The notes under the pieces: generated by a model
The model's database searches: none
Told to the model about the DNA's origin: nothing
Seen by the model: only the letters and a program-made list of their open reading frames with translations
Source: Rubritepida sp.
GTDB lineage: Bacteria; Pseudomonadota; Alphaproteobacteria; Acetobacterales; Acetobacteraceae
Length of the DNA: 10,900 bases
Direction of reading: 5' to 3'
NCBI GenBank assembly: GCA_028291485.1
Contig: JAQGHZ010000521.1
Location: forward strand, 1 to 10,900
Position numbers and translations under genes: made by a program
Shown: one piece after another, positions 5,335 to 10,900 of the stretch
Layout of the letters: the number at the start of each line of letters is the position of its first letter
Position numbering within the stretch: the stretch's first letter is position 1

Positions 5335-5967
5335 ATGGACACGCATGCCATGGTCACCAACCCCCACGCCGTCACGACCGCGGAGGGCCTGGAGGCCATC
5401 TACGGCCACCCCTCCGAGCTCGCCGCCAACAAATCGACGGACCGACTCGATCCGACGACGCTGGCCTTCATCGCTGCCAGCCCCTTTTGTCTCCTGGGCA
5501 CGCAGGGGCGAAAGGGCAACCACATCACGCCGCGCGGCGACGCGCCGGGCTTCGTCGTGGCGCTGGACGAAAAGCGCCTGATGATACCGGACCGGAAGGG
5601 CAACAACCGGCTGGACGGCTATCACGACATCCTCGAGGACAACCGGGTCTCGGTGCTCTTCCTCGTTCCGGGGATGGGCGAGACCATGCGCGTGCACGGC
5701 ACGGCCACCATCTCGATCGACCCGGAACTGCGCGCACGCTGTATCGCCCAGGAGAAGGTGCCGACCACCGTGCTGATCGTGGAGGTCCGCGAGATCTTCA
5801 TGCAATGCGCCAAGGCGATCATGCGCTCCGACCTCTGGGACGGTCGCAAGAAGGCGGCAGGCGTGCCGACCATGGGCGCCCTGCTGCTGGCCCACAAGAA
5901 GAACGGCATGGACCCGGCTGCCTATGATTCCGTGGCCGAGGAACGGCTGCGGGCCAATATGTACTGA
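5335..5967 (+). CDS. PPOX-type FMN-binding flavoprotein (pyridoxamine 5'-phosphate oxidase-like)
   Basis: The 210-residue protein belongs to the split-barrel PPOX superfamily. It resembles the roughly 200-residue DR_2398-type group, whose substrates are undefined. Supporting stretches are FIAASPFCLLGT (about 44-55), ITPRGDAPGF (about 63-72), LMIPDRKGNNRLDGYHDIL (about 82-100), FLVPGMGETMRVHG (about 109-122), and the C-terminal MQCAKAIMRSDLWD (about 156-169). GNNR and the RVHG strand lie where FMN-phosphate contacts occur in this fold. The role is probably an FMN- or F420-dependent redox reaction; true PdxH is less likely because the substrate-binding C-terminal motif is absent. The ATG at 5335 lacks a good ribosome site, and ATG at 5350 (MVTNPHAV) is an alternative. 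It stands alone on the plus strand between two minus-strand operons. Confidence 0.88.
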   Translation: MDTHAMVTNPHAVTTAEGLEAIYGHPSELAANKSTDRLDPTTLAFIAASPFCLLGTQGRKGNHITPRGDAPGFVVALDEKRLMIPDRKGNNRLDGYHDILEDNRVSVLFLVPGMGETMRVHGTATISIDPELRARCIAQEKVPTTVLIVEVREIFMQCAKAIMRSDLWDGRKKAAGVPTMGALLLAHKKNGMDPAAYDSVAEERLRANMY

Positions 5968-5975
5968 GGGCTCAC

Positions 5976-6021
5976 GCGGAATCGACATTCACCACCGGGA
6001 GCCGGCTGAATGGCGATCCGC
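5976..6021. terminator. Long imperfect hairpin in the convergent gap, possible bidirectional terminator
   Basis: The arms are GCGGA/TCCGC (5976-5980 with 6017-6021), TCG/CGA (5982-5984 with 6014-6016) and CATTCA/TGAATG (5986-5991 with 6007-6012), with one bulge and one mismatch. An inner CCGG-GAG-CCGG hairpin fills the loop (5995-6005). The structure sits between two genes that converge, 8 bases after the flavoprotein stop and 1 base from the methyltransferase stop. No T-run follows in either direction, so it may act as an mRNA 3'-end stabiliser or a Rho-assisted stop rather than a classical intrinsic terminator. Confidence 0.55.
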
Positions 6022-6022
6022 C

Positions 6023-6811
6023 CTATGCCTCGCCCGTCACCATCCGCGCCGTCGCGACGAAGCTGCGCGGGCCGTCGGCGCCCCAGGCGCGGCGCAGCGC
6101 CCCTTCCAGGCGCGACCGCGCCGGCGCCTCCAGCCCGGTAGCGAAGGCGCCCACGAAGCCCTGCCCCGCGAGCCAGGGTTGCCACCAATCCTCGAAGCCG
6201 GAAAATTCCTGTCGGATCGCGATGTCGCGCTCCTGCACCTTGCCGATCCCGGCCGCCTCGAAGACCGCGCCCAGCCGGCCCGGCGTGCCGATCGGGTCGG
6301 CCCAGTGCTTGTCCCGCCAATCCGCGCCCTCGCGCAGCACCACGGCCGCTGTGTCCGCGAAGAGCCGCAGGAACGGAAAGCCGCCGGCGAAATCCCACAT
6401 GGCCGTGGCGACCATGCCCCCCGGCCGTGTGACCCGCGCCATCTCGCGCGCCGCCTTCAGCGGATCGGGCACGAAGGCGAGGACCAGCAGCGCCAGCGTC
6501 GCGTCCTGCGAGCCGGTCGGCAGCGGCAGCGAGGCGATATCGCCTCGCTCGAAGCGAGCCTGCGGCATGGCGACGCGGGCCGCCTCGACATAGGCTTGGC
6601 CGAGATCGACGCCCGTCACCTTCGCCGTCGGATCGCGCGCCAGGAGGGCGGCGCTCAGCGCGCCGGTGCCGCAGCCGGCATCCAGCACGCGCAGGCCCTC
6701 GGGCAGCGCGAGCGCATCGAGGAAGGGTTCCGCCAGCCGGCGGCTCCAGCGGCCCATGCTCAGCTCATAGGCGGCGGCGTCCGTGGCGACGTATTCGACC
6801 GAGGTGTTCAT
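6023..6811 (-). CDS. Class I SAM-dependent methyltransferase
   Basis: The 262-residue cytoplasmic protein has a Rossmann-type methyltransferase core. Motif I is VLDAGCGTG (42-50), followed by the VTGVDLG acidic-strand motif (about 71-77), the FERGDIASLPLP adenine-side motif (about 94-105), and MARVTRPGGMVATAMWDFA (about 137-155). It resembles the UbiE/COQ5-like small-molecule group (Methyltransf_11/25). The substrate cannot be deduced. The ATG at 6811 overlaps the stop of the upstream gene as ATGA; a longer frame to 6904 would run through that gene and is rejected. It is the last gene of the predicted operon and ends next to a hairpin. Confidence 0.9.
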   Translation of the reverse strand: MNTSVEYVATDAAAYELSMGRWSRRLAEPFLDALALPEGLRVLDAGCGTGALSAALLARDPTAKVTGVDLGQAYVEAARVAMPQARFERGDIASLPLPTGSQDATLALLVLAFVPDPLKAAREMARVTRPGGMVATAMWDFAGGFPFLRLFADTAAVVLREGADWRDKHWADPIGTPGRLGAVFEAAGIGKVQERDIAIRQEFSGFEDWWQPWLAGQGFVGAFATGLEAPARSRLEGALRRAWGADGPRSFVATARMVTGEA

Positions 6812-7266
6812 GGCGCGCGCGTATACCGGAAGTTGCAATGCGTGGCACCGGACATGATCGTCTGGGTGCGCTCCAGCTTCATCTTGGGGTCGTAGCCCTC
6901 GCAAAAGGCGCCGTCGCGGTTGCAGGAGAGCACGGCGCCGAGCTTGCCGAGGCCCATCTCGCGATAGCTCTCGGCATAGCGGCAGCGCGTGACGTTGAAG
7001 TCGAAATGCTCCGCATCCTCGCGCAGCACCTCGATAACAAGTGCGTCGTCCAGCTTCCAGCGCTCCATGAGCTCGGCGAAATGGGCGATGCTGGGCTCCG
7101 GCGCTTCCTTGGCCATGGTGGCGCCGGTCTGGCGCGCGAGCCTGACGATGGCGCTGGTGAGGATGGCCGTCGCCTGCTCCTCGCCGAGCGTCGCCGCCAT
7201 CTCCTCGAATATGCCCTTGGCGAAGGCCGCCTCGATCCGGCGCTGCTCGAGGATGGACACGGTCAT
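6808..7266 (-). CDS. L-2-amino-thiazoline-4-carboxylic acid hydrolase-family protein
   Basis: The 152-residue protein matches the ATC-hydrolase family, named for the enzyme that opens the ring of 2-amino-thiazoline-4-carboxylate on the bacterial route to L-cysteine. The N-terminal half is helical (MTVSILEQRRIEAAFAKG onwards). The diagnostic C-terminal half contains FNVTRCRYAESYREMGL (about 90-106), the LSCNRDGAFCEGYDP segment (about 113-127), and ERTQTIMSGATHCNFRY (about 132-148). Conserved Cys, His and Asp residues cluster there. An AGGAG ribosome site lies eight bases before the ATG. The stop overlaps the methyltransferase start. Most family members have no tested substrate, and no other thiazoline-pathway gene is visible here, so the actual reaction is open. 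Confidence 0.85.
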   Translation of the reverse strand: MTVSILEQRRIEAAFAKGIFEEMAATLGEEQATAILTSAIVRLARQTGATMAKEAPEPSIAHFAELMERWKLDDALVIEVLREDAEHFDFNVTRCRYAESYREMGLGKLGAVLSCNRDGAFCEGYDPKMKLERTQTIMSGATHCNFRYTRAP

Positions 7267-7292
7267 GGGCGGAACTCCTGGACGCTGGTGCC

Positions 7293-8627
7293 TCAGGCTA
7301 GCCCCGTCCAGAACCGCAACTCCAGCCCCTCGCCGCGGAAGCCCGTGCCGGCATGCCAGCGCATGGGCCAGTCGATGCGCTCCGGTCCCCAGGAGGCAGC
7401 GGAGCGGAGCGAGTTCCAGGGCGCGTCCGGGCTCGTGCGGCAGAGCACGCCGCCGGGGCCCATGCCGCCATGCAGCAGCAGCTCCAGCGCGAACGCCTCA
7501 CCCGCGCCGAGGGCCGGGCCGAACCAGTAGCTCGGGCTGCGTCCCGGCGCGGCGGCGAGGATGACGCAGAGCCGCTGCTCCGGCCCGCGCAGCCCGATCC
7601 AGACGGTGGGAAGGCGCCCTTCGGTGCCGGCGGCAAGGAGCGCCTGCGCGGCACCGGCATGTCCGGAGGCCGCACGGCCGCGCAGGCTCAACGCCACGAG
7701 GCGCGGAGACGGATGGGCGGCCGTGGCCCCGGTGAACGGCGCTTCGTTCTCGCCCCACGGCAGGACCTGCCACGTCGCGGCCGGCGGCAGACGCAGGGGC
7801 CAGCTCAGCCCTTCCCGCGCGCGGCCGGAATCGTCGAGCACCTCGTAGCGCAGCCCTTCCGCATCGAGCGCCGCATGCAGCGCGTGCAGATACTCCACGC
7901 CCTCCGGCATGCGATGGCCGGTCCCCGCGCCGCCGGTCGTCACCTGCAGCACGCCCCGATGCACCTGCACGTCGAAGGCCAGGATGTGGCTGCACAGATA
8001 GGCGAGCACATCGCCCTCCACGAGCGCGTCCCAAAACGCCTCGCGGCAGCCCGGCCCGATCTCGCGCTGCCAGTCGCCGGAGAATCCGTTGACGGGAAAG
8101 GCCGGGTGATGGCCGAGCACCAGCCGGTGCCGCGCGTCGCGATGACGATGCAGTTCCTCGCGCAGCCATTCGGTCTCGACCTGGCCCTCGCCGCCGAGGC
8201 CGGTCCAGAGCGTGTGCACGAAGATCATCGCGAGGTCGCCGCGCCGGACGGAATAGCTCAGCCCCTCCTGCCCCGGCGGCCCGTTGCGCGGGAGGTGCGG
8301 CAGCGCCGCACGGAAGACGGCCTCGCTCATCGCGTCGTAGGCGGTGTGGTTGCCGGTGGTGTGGAAGACCGGGATGCCACGCGCCCATGCCATCTCGACC
8401 TCGAGGAAGTGGCGCCACTGCGCGCGCAGCTCCTCGGCCGAGGCGGTCAGCCCGATCACCTCGTCGCCGGGGAAGAGGATGAATTCCGGCGGCGGCGATA
8501 GACGCGCCAGGACCGTGTTCACCCGTGCGAAATCCGCGGCGTGCGGCGCAAGCGGAACGCCGGAGCAGGCATCGGCGTAGAGCACGAAGCGATGTCCCTC
8601 GCCTCTCGGTTCGAGCGCCGCGATCAC
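7293..8627 (-). CDS. Calcineurin-like metallophosphoesterase with C-terminal beta-rich domain
   Basis: Residues 1 to about 280 follow the binuclear metallophosphoesterase layout with altered motifs: YADACSG (17-23) where D-x-H is usual, PGDEVIG (53-59) for GDxxD, GNHT (92-95) for GNH(D/E), GHHP (172-175), and CSHILAFD (212-219) for GHxH. Residues from about 280 to 444 form a second domain rich in predicted beta strands (PTVWIGLRG, FALELLLHGG, GFRGEGLELRF) that resembles a concanavalin/LamG-like sandwich. No signal peptide is seen. The GTG start at 8627 overlaps the MFS stop as GTGA and gives 444 residues; a GTG at 8654 would add nine residues. Activity may be altered because several metal ligands differ. 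The substrate is unknown. Confidence 0.82.
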   Translation of the reverse strand: MIAALEPRGEGHRFVLYADACSGVPLAPHAADFARVNTVLARLSPPPEFILFPGDEVIGLTASAEELRAQWRHFLEVEMAWARGIPVFHTTGNHTAYDAMSEAVFRAALPHLPRNGPPGQEGLSYSVRRGDLAMIFVHTLWTGLGGEGQVETEWLREELHRHRDARHRLVLGHHPAFPVNGFSGDWQREIGPGCREAFWDALVEGDVLAYLCSHILAFDVQVHRGVLQVTTGGAGTGHRMPEGVEYLHALHAALDAEGLRYEVLDDSGRAREGLSWPLRLPPAATWQVLPWGENEAPFTGATAAHPSPRLVALSLRGRAASGHAGAAQALLAAGTEGRLPTVWIGLRGPEQRLCVILAAAPGRSPSYWFGPALGAGEAFALELLLHGGMGPGGVLCRTSPDAPWNSLRSAASWGPERIDWPMRWHAGTGFRGEGLELRFWTGLA

Positions 8628-9829
8628 GGAGGGGCGTTGCCTCGCGGCAGCCACCGATATCCCGCGATCCCGATCACCAGCGAGAAGCCCAACAGGAGAA
8701 AGCCCACGCGGTAGCCCTGCTCGCCCACGCCCACCAGCGCCACGGCCCCGCCCACCACCGCCGGCAGCAGCGCCGAGCCCAGCACCTGCCCGAGATTCAC
8801 CGTGGTGATGCCGCGCCCCACCATGTGCTCCGGGAAGAGCGCGCGCCCCTGCGCCACCAGCAGGATCGAATAGGTCGAGAAGAAGCAGGAGATCATCAGC
8901 AGCACGATCGCCGTCCAGAGCGGGATGCCGGGCCAGGCGGCCAGCACGGTCATGGTGATGATTACGATCACCGCCGAGGTGATCACCGCCGGCTCGCGCC
9001 CCAGATTCCGTTCGAGGAAGGGCAGCGCGAGCTGCCCGCAGGGCACCGTCAGCCCCATCGCGAGCAGCACCGAGCCGCGCCCCGCCGCATCCAGCCCGTG
9101 CACGTCATAGAGGTAGGGGCCGGCCCAGAGGGTCAGCAGCGTCGCCATCACCGCATAGGCGAAGCAGTGCATGGAGAGGATCCGCAGCAGGCCCGGCGTC
9201 TTCCAGACGACGAACTGTCCGGCCAGCACCTCGCCCAGCGTTTCCTTCGCCGGCTCGCGCAGGACCATGCCCGGCGGCGCATCCGCCGCGAACCGCCACC
9301 ACGCCGCGCCGACCACGACCGTCAGCGCCGCCGAGATCAGATAGGCGCCCCGCCAGCCCACGAGGCCCGAGGCCAGGGCCAGCGGCGCGCCGGCAGCCAG
9401 GATGCCCACCTGGCTCCAGGCGAAGATGCCGCTCATCGCCTTGGTCAGGCCGGGTCCCGCATGCCATCGCCCGGCCAGCACCACCGCCGACATGAAGCTC
9501 GCCGCGCAGCCGAGGCCGAGCACGAAGCGCGCGGCCAGGAATTGCGGGCCGTCCTGCGCCAGCGCCTGCGCCACCGAGCCGATCACGGCCAGCGCGGTGA
9601 GCCAGGTCACCAGCCGGCGCGGGCCCAGGCGGTCGAGCCCCACGCCCACCGGCAATTGCGCCACCAGGAGCGCCAGGAAGAAGGCGGTGTTGGCGGTTCC
9701 CAGGGCCGCGGGGCCGAGATGGAGCTCCGCCGCCAGCTCCGGCGCGACGACGCCCACCGCCGCGCGGTGAAACTGCGAAACCGCCGTCATGGCGGACATG
9801 GCCGCGCCTACGCGTACAACAGGATTCAT
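8624..9829 (-). CDS. Major facilitator superfamily (MFS) transporter
   Basis: The 401-residue integral inner-membrane protein has about 12 hydrophobic helices in two halves. The loop after helix 2 carries the MFS motif A-like sequence GVGLDRLGPRRL (about 62-73), and a related loop recurs in the second half. A long cytoplasmic segment lies between the halves (about 205-235, with FAADAPPGMVLREPAKETL). The substrate and direction are not evident; an ArsR-type regulator upstream would fit inducible export, but uptake is equally possible. The ATG at 9829 overlaps the stop of a 6-codon frame created by a 17-bp duplication of its own start region. The stop overlaps the phosphoesterase GTG. Confidence 0.9.
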   Translation of the reverse strand: MNPVVRVGAAMSAMTAVSQFHRAAVGVVAPELAAELHLGPAALGTANTAFFLALLVAQLPVGVGLDRLGPRRLVTWLTALAVIGSVAQALAQDGPQFLAARFVLGLGCAASFMSAVVLAGRWHAGPGLTKAMSGIFAWSQVGILAAGAPLALASGLVGWRGAYLISAALTVVVGAAWWRFAADAPPGMVLREPAKETLGEVLAGQFVVWKTPGLLRILSMHCFAYAVMATLLTLWAGPYLYDVHGLDAAGRGSVLLAMGLTVPCGQLALPFLERNLGREPAVITSAVIVIITMTVLAAWPGIPLWTAIVLLMISCFFSTYSILLVAQGRALFPEHMVGRGITTVNLGQVLGSALLPAVVGGAVALVGVGEQGYRVGFLLLGFSLVIGIAGYRWLPRGNAPP

Positions 9830-9847
9830 GGGGCAACAGGATTCATG
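9817..9847 (-). repeat. 17-bp-period duplication of the MFS start region
   Basis: The 14-base sequence CAACAGGATTCATG (plus strand) occurs at 9817-9830 and again at 9834-9847. Each copy contains an ATG on the minus strand. One is the MFS start at 9829; the other, at 9846, overlaps the arsR stop. Confidence 0.93.
9826..9846 (-). other. 6-codon relay open frame between arsR and the MFS gene
   Basis: The ATG at 9846 overlaps the arsR TGA as ATGA. The frame reads MNPVAP and stops at 9826-9828, where TGA overlaps the MFS ATG, again as ATGA. Its first four codons duplicate the first four codons of the MFS gene. No separate ribosome site is obvious for either start, so re-initiation after arsR is the likely way in. 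Translation is unproven. Confidence 0.4.
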
Positions 9848-10529
9848 CGGCGATGCCGAACTCCGCGGAGAGCGCCCGGGCCCCTTCCGGCGTGCAGGCC
9901 AGCCGCCGGCGCTGGAGGAGGTCGGTCGCCAGGGGCTCGATGCGGGTGAGCCAGAGGCGCCGCGTCATCATCGAGGTGATCTCGCGCCCCAGCCCGCCGG
10001 AGAGATGCGGCCGGCGCTCGGACCAGTCCATGCAGTCGCAGGCGAAGCGCGGGGCACGGCGGGCGGCGGCGAGGTCCACGCCGAGCTTCTCCAGGCGTGC
10101 CTCGCCGGACCCGGTCGCAGCCCAGCCGCCCGGGGCAGCCGCGATCCAGCCGTCGCCGGTCAGGCGTTCGTGCAGCGCCACGCCGATCCGCCCGGCCACG
10201 TGGTGCCAGCAGAGCCGCGCCTGCCGGAAGGCGTCGCCATGCGGCCAGGATTTGCGCGGGCTGACCTGGGGCAGCGCCATCAGCGTCTCGAGCGCCGAGG
10301 CCACCTCCTCGCCGGCCAGCCGGTGGTAGCGGTGCCGCCCTTGGGCGTGGACCGAGACCAGTCCCGATTCGACCAGCGCCTTCACCTGGGCGCTGGTGGC
10401 GGCCGCGCCGATTCCGGCCACGCGCGCCAGCTCGCCCGCGGTGAGCGCCTCGCCGGGCAGCAGGGCCTGCAGCATGGCGGCGCGCGAAGGGTCGCCGATG
10501 AGATTGGCGATGGTGGCAAGGTTGGACAT
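9843..10529 (-). CDS. ArsR-family winged-helix transcriptional regulator
   Basis: The 228-residue protein has an N-terminal winged-helix domain (about 1-75). DPSRAAMLQALL, LTAGELARVAGI, the recognition helix SAQVKALVESGLV and the wing AQGRHRYHRL are in order. The C-terminal half is longer than in metal sensors of this family and carries ACDCMDWSERRPHLSGGLG, a motif seen in a larger ArsR subgroup; its Cys pair could bind a ligand or metal, but this is not established. The ATG at 10529 has AGGAG five bases upstream; a GTG one codon earlier is too close to that site. It begins the accessory operon and probably controls it. Its stop is linked to the MFS gene through a 6-codon frame. Confidence 0.9.
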   Translation of the reverse strand: MSNLATIANLIGDPSRAAMLQALLPGEALTAGELARVAGIGAAATSAQVKALVESGLVSVHAQGRHRYHRLAGEEVASALETLMALPQVSPRKSWPHGDAFRQARLCWHHVAGRIGVALHERLTGDGWIAAAPGGWAATGSGEARLEKLGVDLAAARRAPRFACDCMDWSERRPHLSGGLGREITSMMTRRLWLTRIEPLATDLLQRRRLACTPEGARALSAEFGIAA

Positions 10530-10542
10530 CACGGCTCCTGCT

Positions 10543-10555
10543 CCGATCCTATCGG
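10543..10555. promoter_or_regulatory. Small palindrome upstream of arsR, candidate operator
   Basis: CCGAT-CCT-ATCGG is a perfect 5+5 inverted repeat 14 bases upstream of the arsR ATG. On the minus strand it contains TAGGAT, a possible -10 element, so binding here could block arsR transcription. It is short for an ArsR site and could be chance in GC-rich DNA. The rest of the 129-base divergent gap (10530-10658) holds a weak CCCAC/GTGGG stem (10604-10608 with 10630-10634) and no convincing -35/-10 pair. Confidence 0.3.
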
Positions 10556-10658
10556 GTTTCAGGGCGGTAACCTACCTCCCCCACCTGTCCGGACGTTTCG
10601 GCGCCCACCGAAGCCCGGCCCGGCTCGCCGTGGGGCCGATTTGCGGTCAGGATGCCGC

Positions 10659-10900
10659 ATGTCCCGGATTTTCCTCACGATCCTCCTCCTCTTCGCCACG
10701 GTTCCGCTCCAGGCCGCCGAGATCAAGCTCGCCACCTGGAACATCGCCTGGCTGACCCTGCGCCCGGCCGGTGACCGCGCCCTGCCGCGCGACCTCACGC
10801 CCCGTCAGCCGGGGGACTTCACCCGCCTCGCCGACTACGCCCGCCGCCTCGACGCCGACATCCTGGCGCTGCAGGAGGTGGATGGCCCGGGGGCCGCCGC
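10659..10900 (+). CDS. Secreted endonuclease/exonuclease/phosphatase-family protein, N-terminal part
   Basis: Eighty codons are visible before the window ends. Residues 1-20 form a clear Sec signal peptide (MSRIFLTILLLFATVPLQAA), so the protein should act in the periplasm or outside the cell. The mature part begins EIKLATWNIAWLT, with the family Asn at N28, and contains LDADILALQEVDGP with the metal-binding Glu at E73. These are the first two motifs of the EEP (DNase I/exonuclease III-like) fold. Members cleave nucleic acids or phosphodiesters such as sphingomyelin; the later catalytic residues that would discriminate are outside the window. AGGA lies eight bases before the ATG. The gene is divergent from arsR. 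Confidence 0.88.
   Translation, partial: MSRIFLTILLLFATVPLQAAEIKLATWNIAWLTLRPAGDRALPRDLTPRQPGDFTRLADYARRLDADILALQEVDGPGAA

Noticed and set aside
5266..5988. N-terminal extension of yebC giving a 488-codon frame
   Set aside because: It would run antisense through the whole flavoprotein gene; YebC proteins begin MAGHSQF, matching the ATG at 5265.
6812..6904. Longer methyltransferase start at 6904
   Set aside because: The extra residues come from out-of-frame reading of the upstream hydrolase gene; the ATGA overlap and the family-like N-terminus favour 6811.
8525..9949. Plus-strand open frame of 474 codons opposite the MFS gene
   Set aside because: The translation is rich in His, Arg and Gln with no fold signal, and it is antisense to a clear transporter.
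1..10900. tRNA, rRNA, insertion sequence or prophage genes
   Set aside because: I looked for transposase or integrase motifs, terminal inverted repeats flanked by target duplications, and cloverleaf-like stretches on both strands and saw none I could support.

Overview
The window is GC-rich and densely packed. Nearly everything lies on the minus strand, with 4-base stop/start overlaps at many junctions. Gene content and order (yebC-ruvC-ruvA-ruvB-ybgC-tolQ-tolR-tolA) and the protein styles suggest an alphaproteobacterium, probably Rhodospirillales and perhaps an Acetobacteraceae (Roseomonas-like) chromosome. That placement is inference; there is no rRNA or other marker here.

Region 1 (1-5265, minus strand) is a core operon read right to left. 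It starts with yebC (YebC/PmpR family), then the Holliday-junction genes ruvC, ruvA and ruvB, then ybgC and the Tol envelope genes tolQ, tolR and tolA. tolA is cut by the left edge. The RuvABC products process recombination intermediates. The Tol proteins form the proton-driven inner-membrane part of the Tol-Pal system used in outer-membrane constriction at division.

Region 2 (5266-5967, plus strand) is one PPOX-type flavoprotein gene, divergent from yebC and convergent with the next cluster. A long hairpin lies in the convergent gap.

Region 3 (6023-10529, minus strand) is a probable five-gene accessory operon: an ArsR-type regulator, an MFS transporter, a calcineurin-like phosphoesterase with an extra beta-rich domain, an L-2-amino-thiazoline-4-carboxylate hydrolase-family protein and a SAM methyltransferase. 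Three of its four junctions are stop/start overlaps, one through a 6-codon relay. Its substrate is unknown.

Region 4 (10659-end, plus strand) is the start of a secreted endonuclease/exonuclease/phosphatase-family protein, divergent from arsR.

The most unusual feature is what separates several neighbouring genes. At yebC/ruvC, ruvC/ruvA and arsR/MFS the junction carries tandem repeats with periods of 68, 59 and 17 bp. ruvA/ruvB has a 29-nt spacer that looks like a shortened 59-bp unit. All four lengths equal 2 modulo 3, so every extra unit is a small open frame whose start overlaps the previous stop and whose TGA overlaps the next start (ATGA or GTGA). The result is unbroken chains of stop/start overlaps, such as ruvC followed by three 20-codon Arg-rich mini-ORFs and then ruvA. 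This looks like a repeat-built translational relay and is the main candidate for something undescribed.
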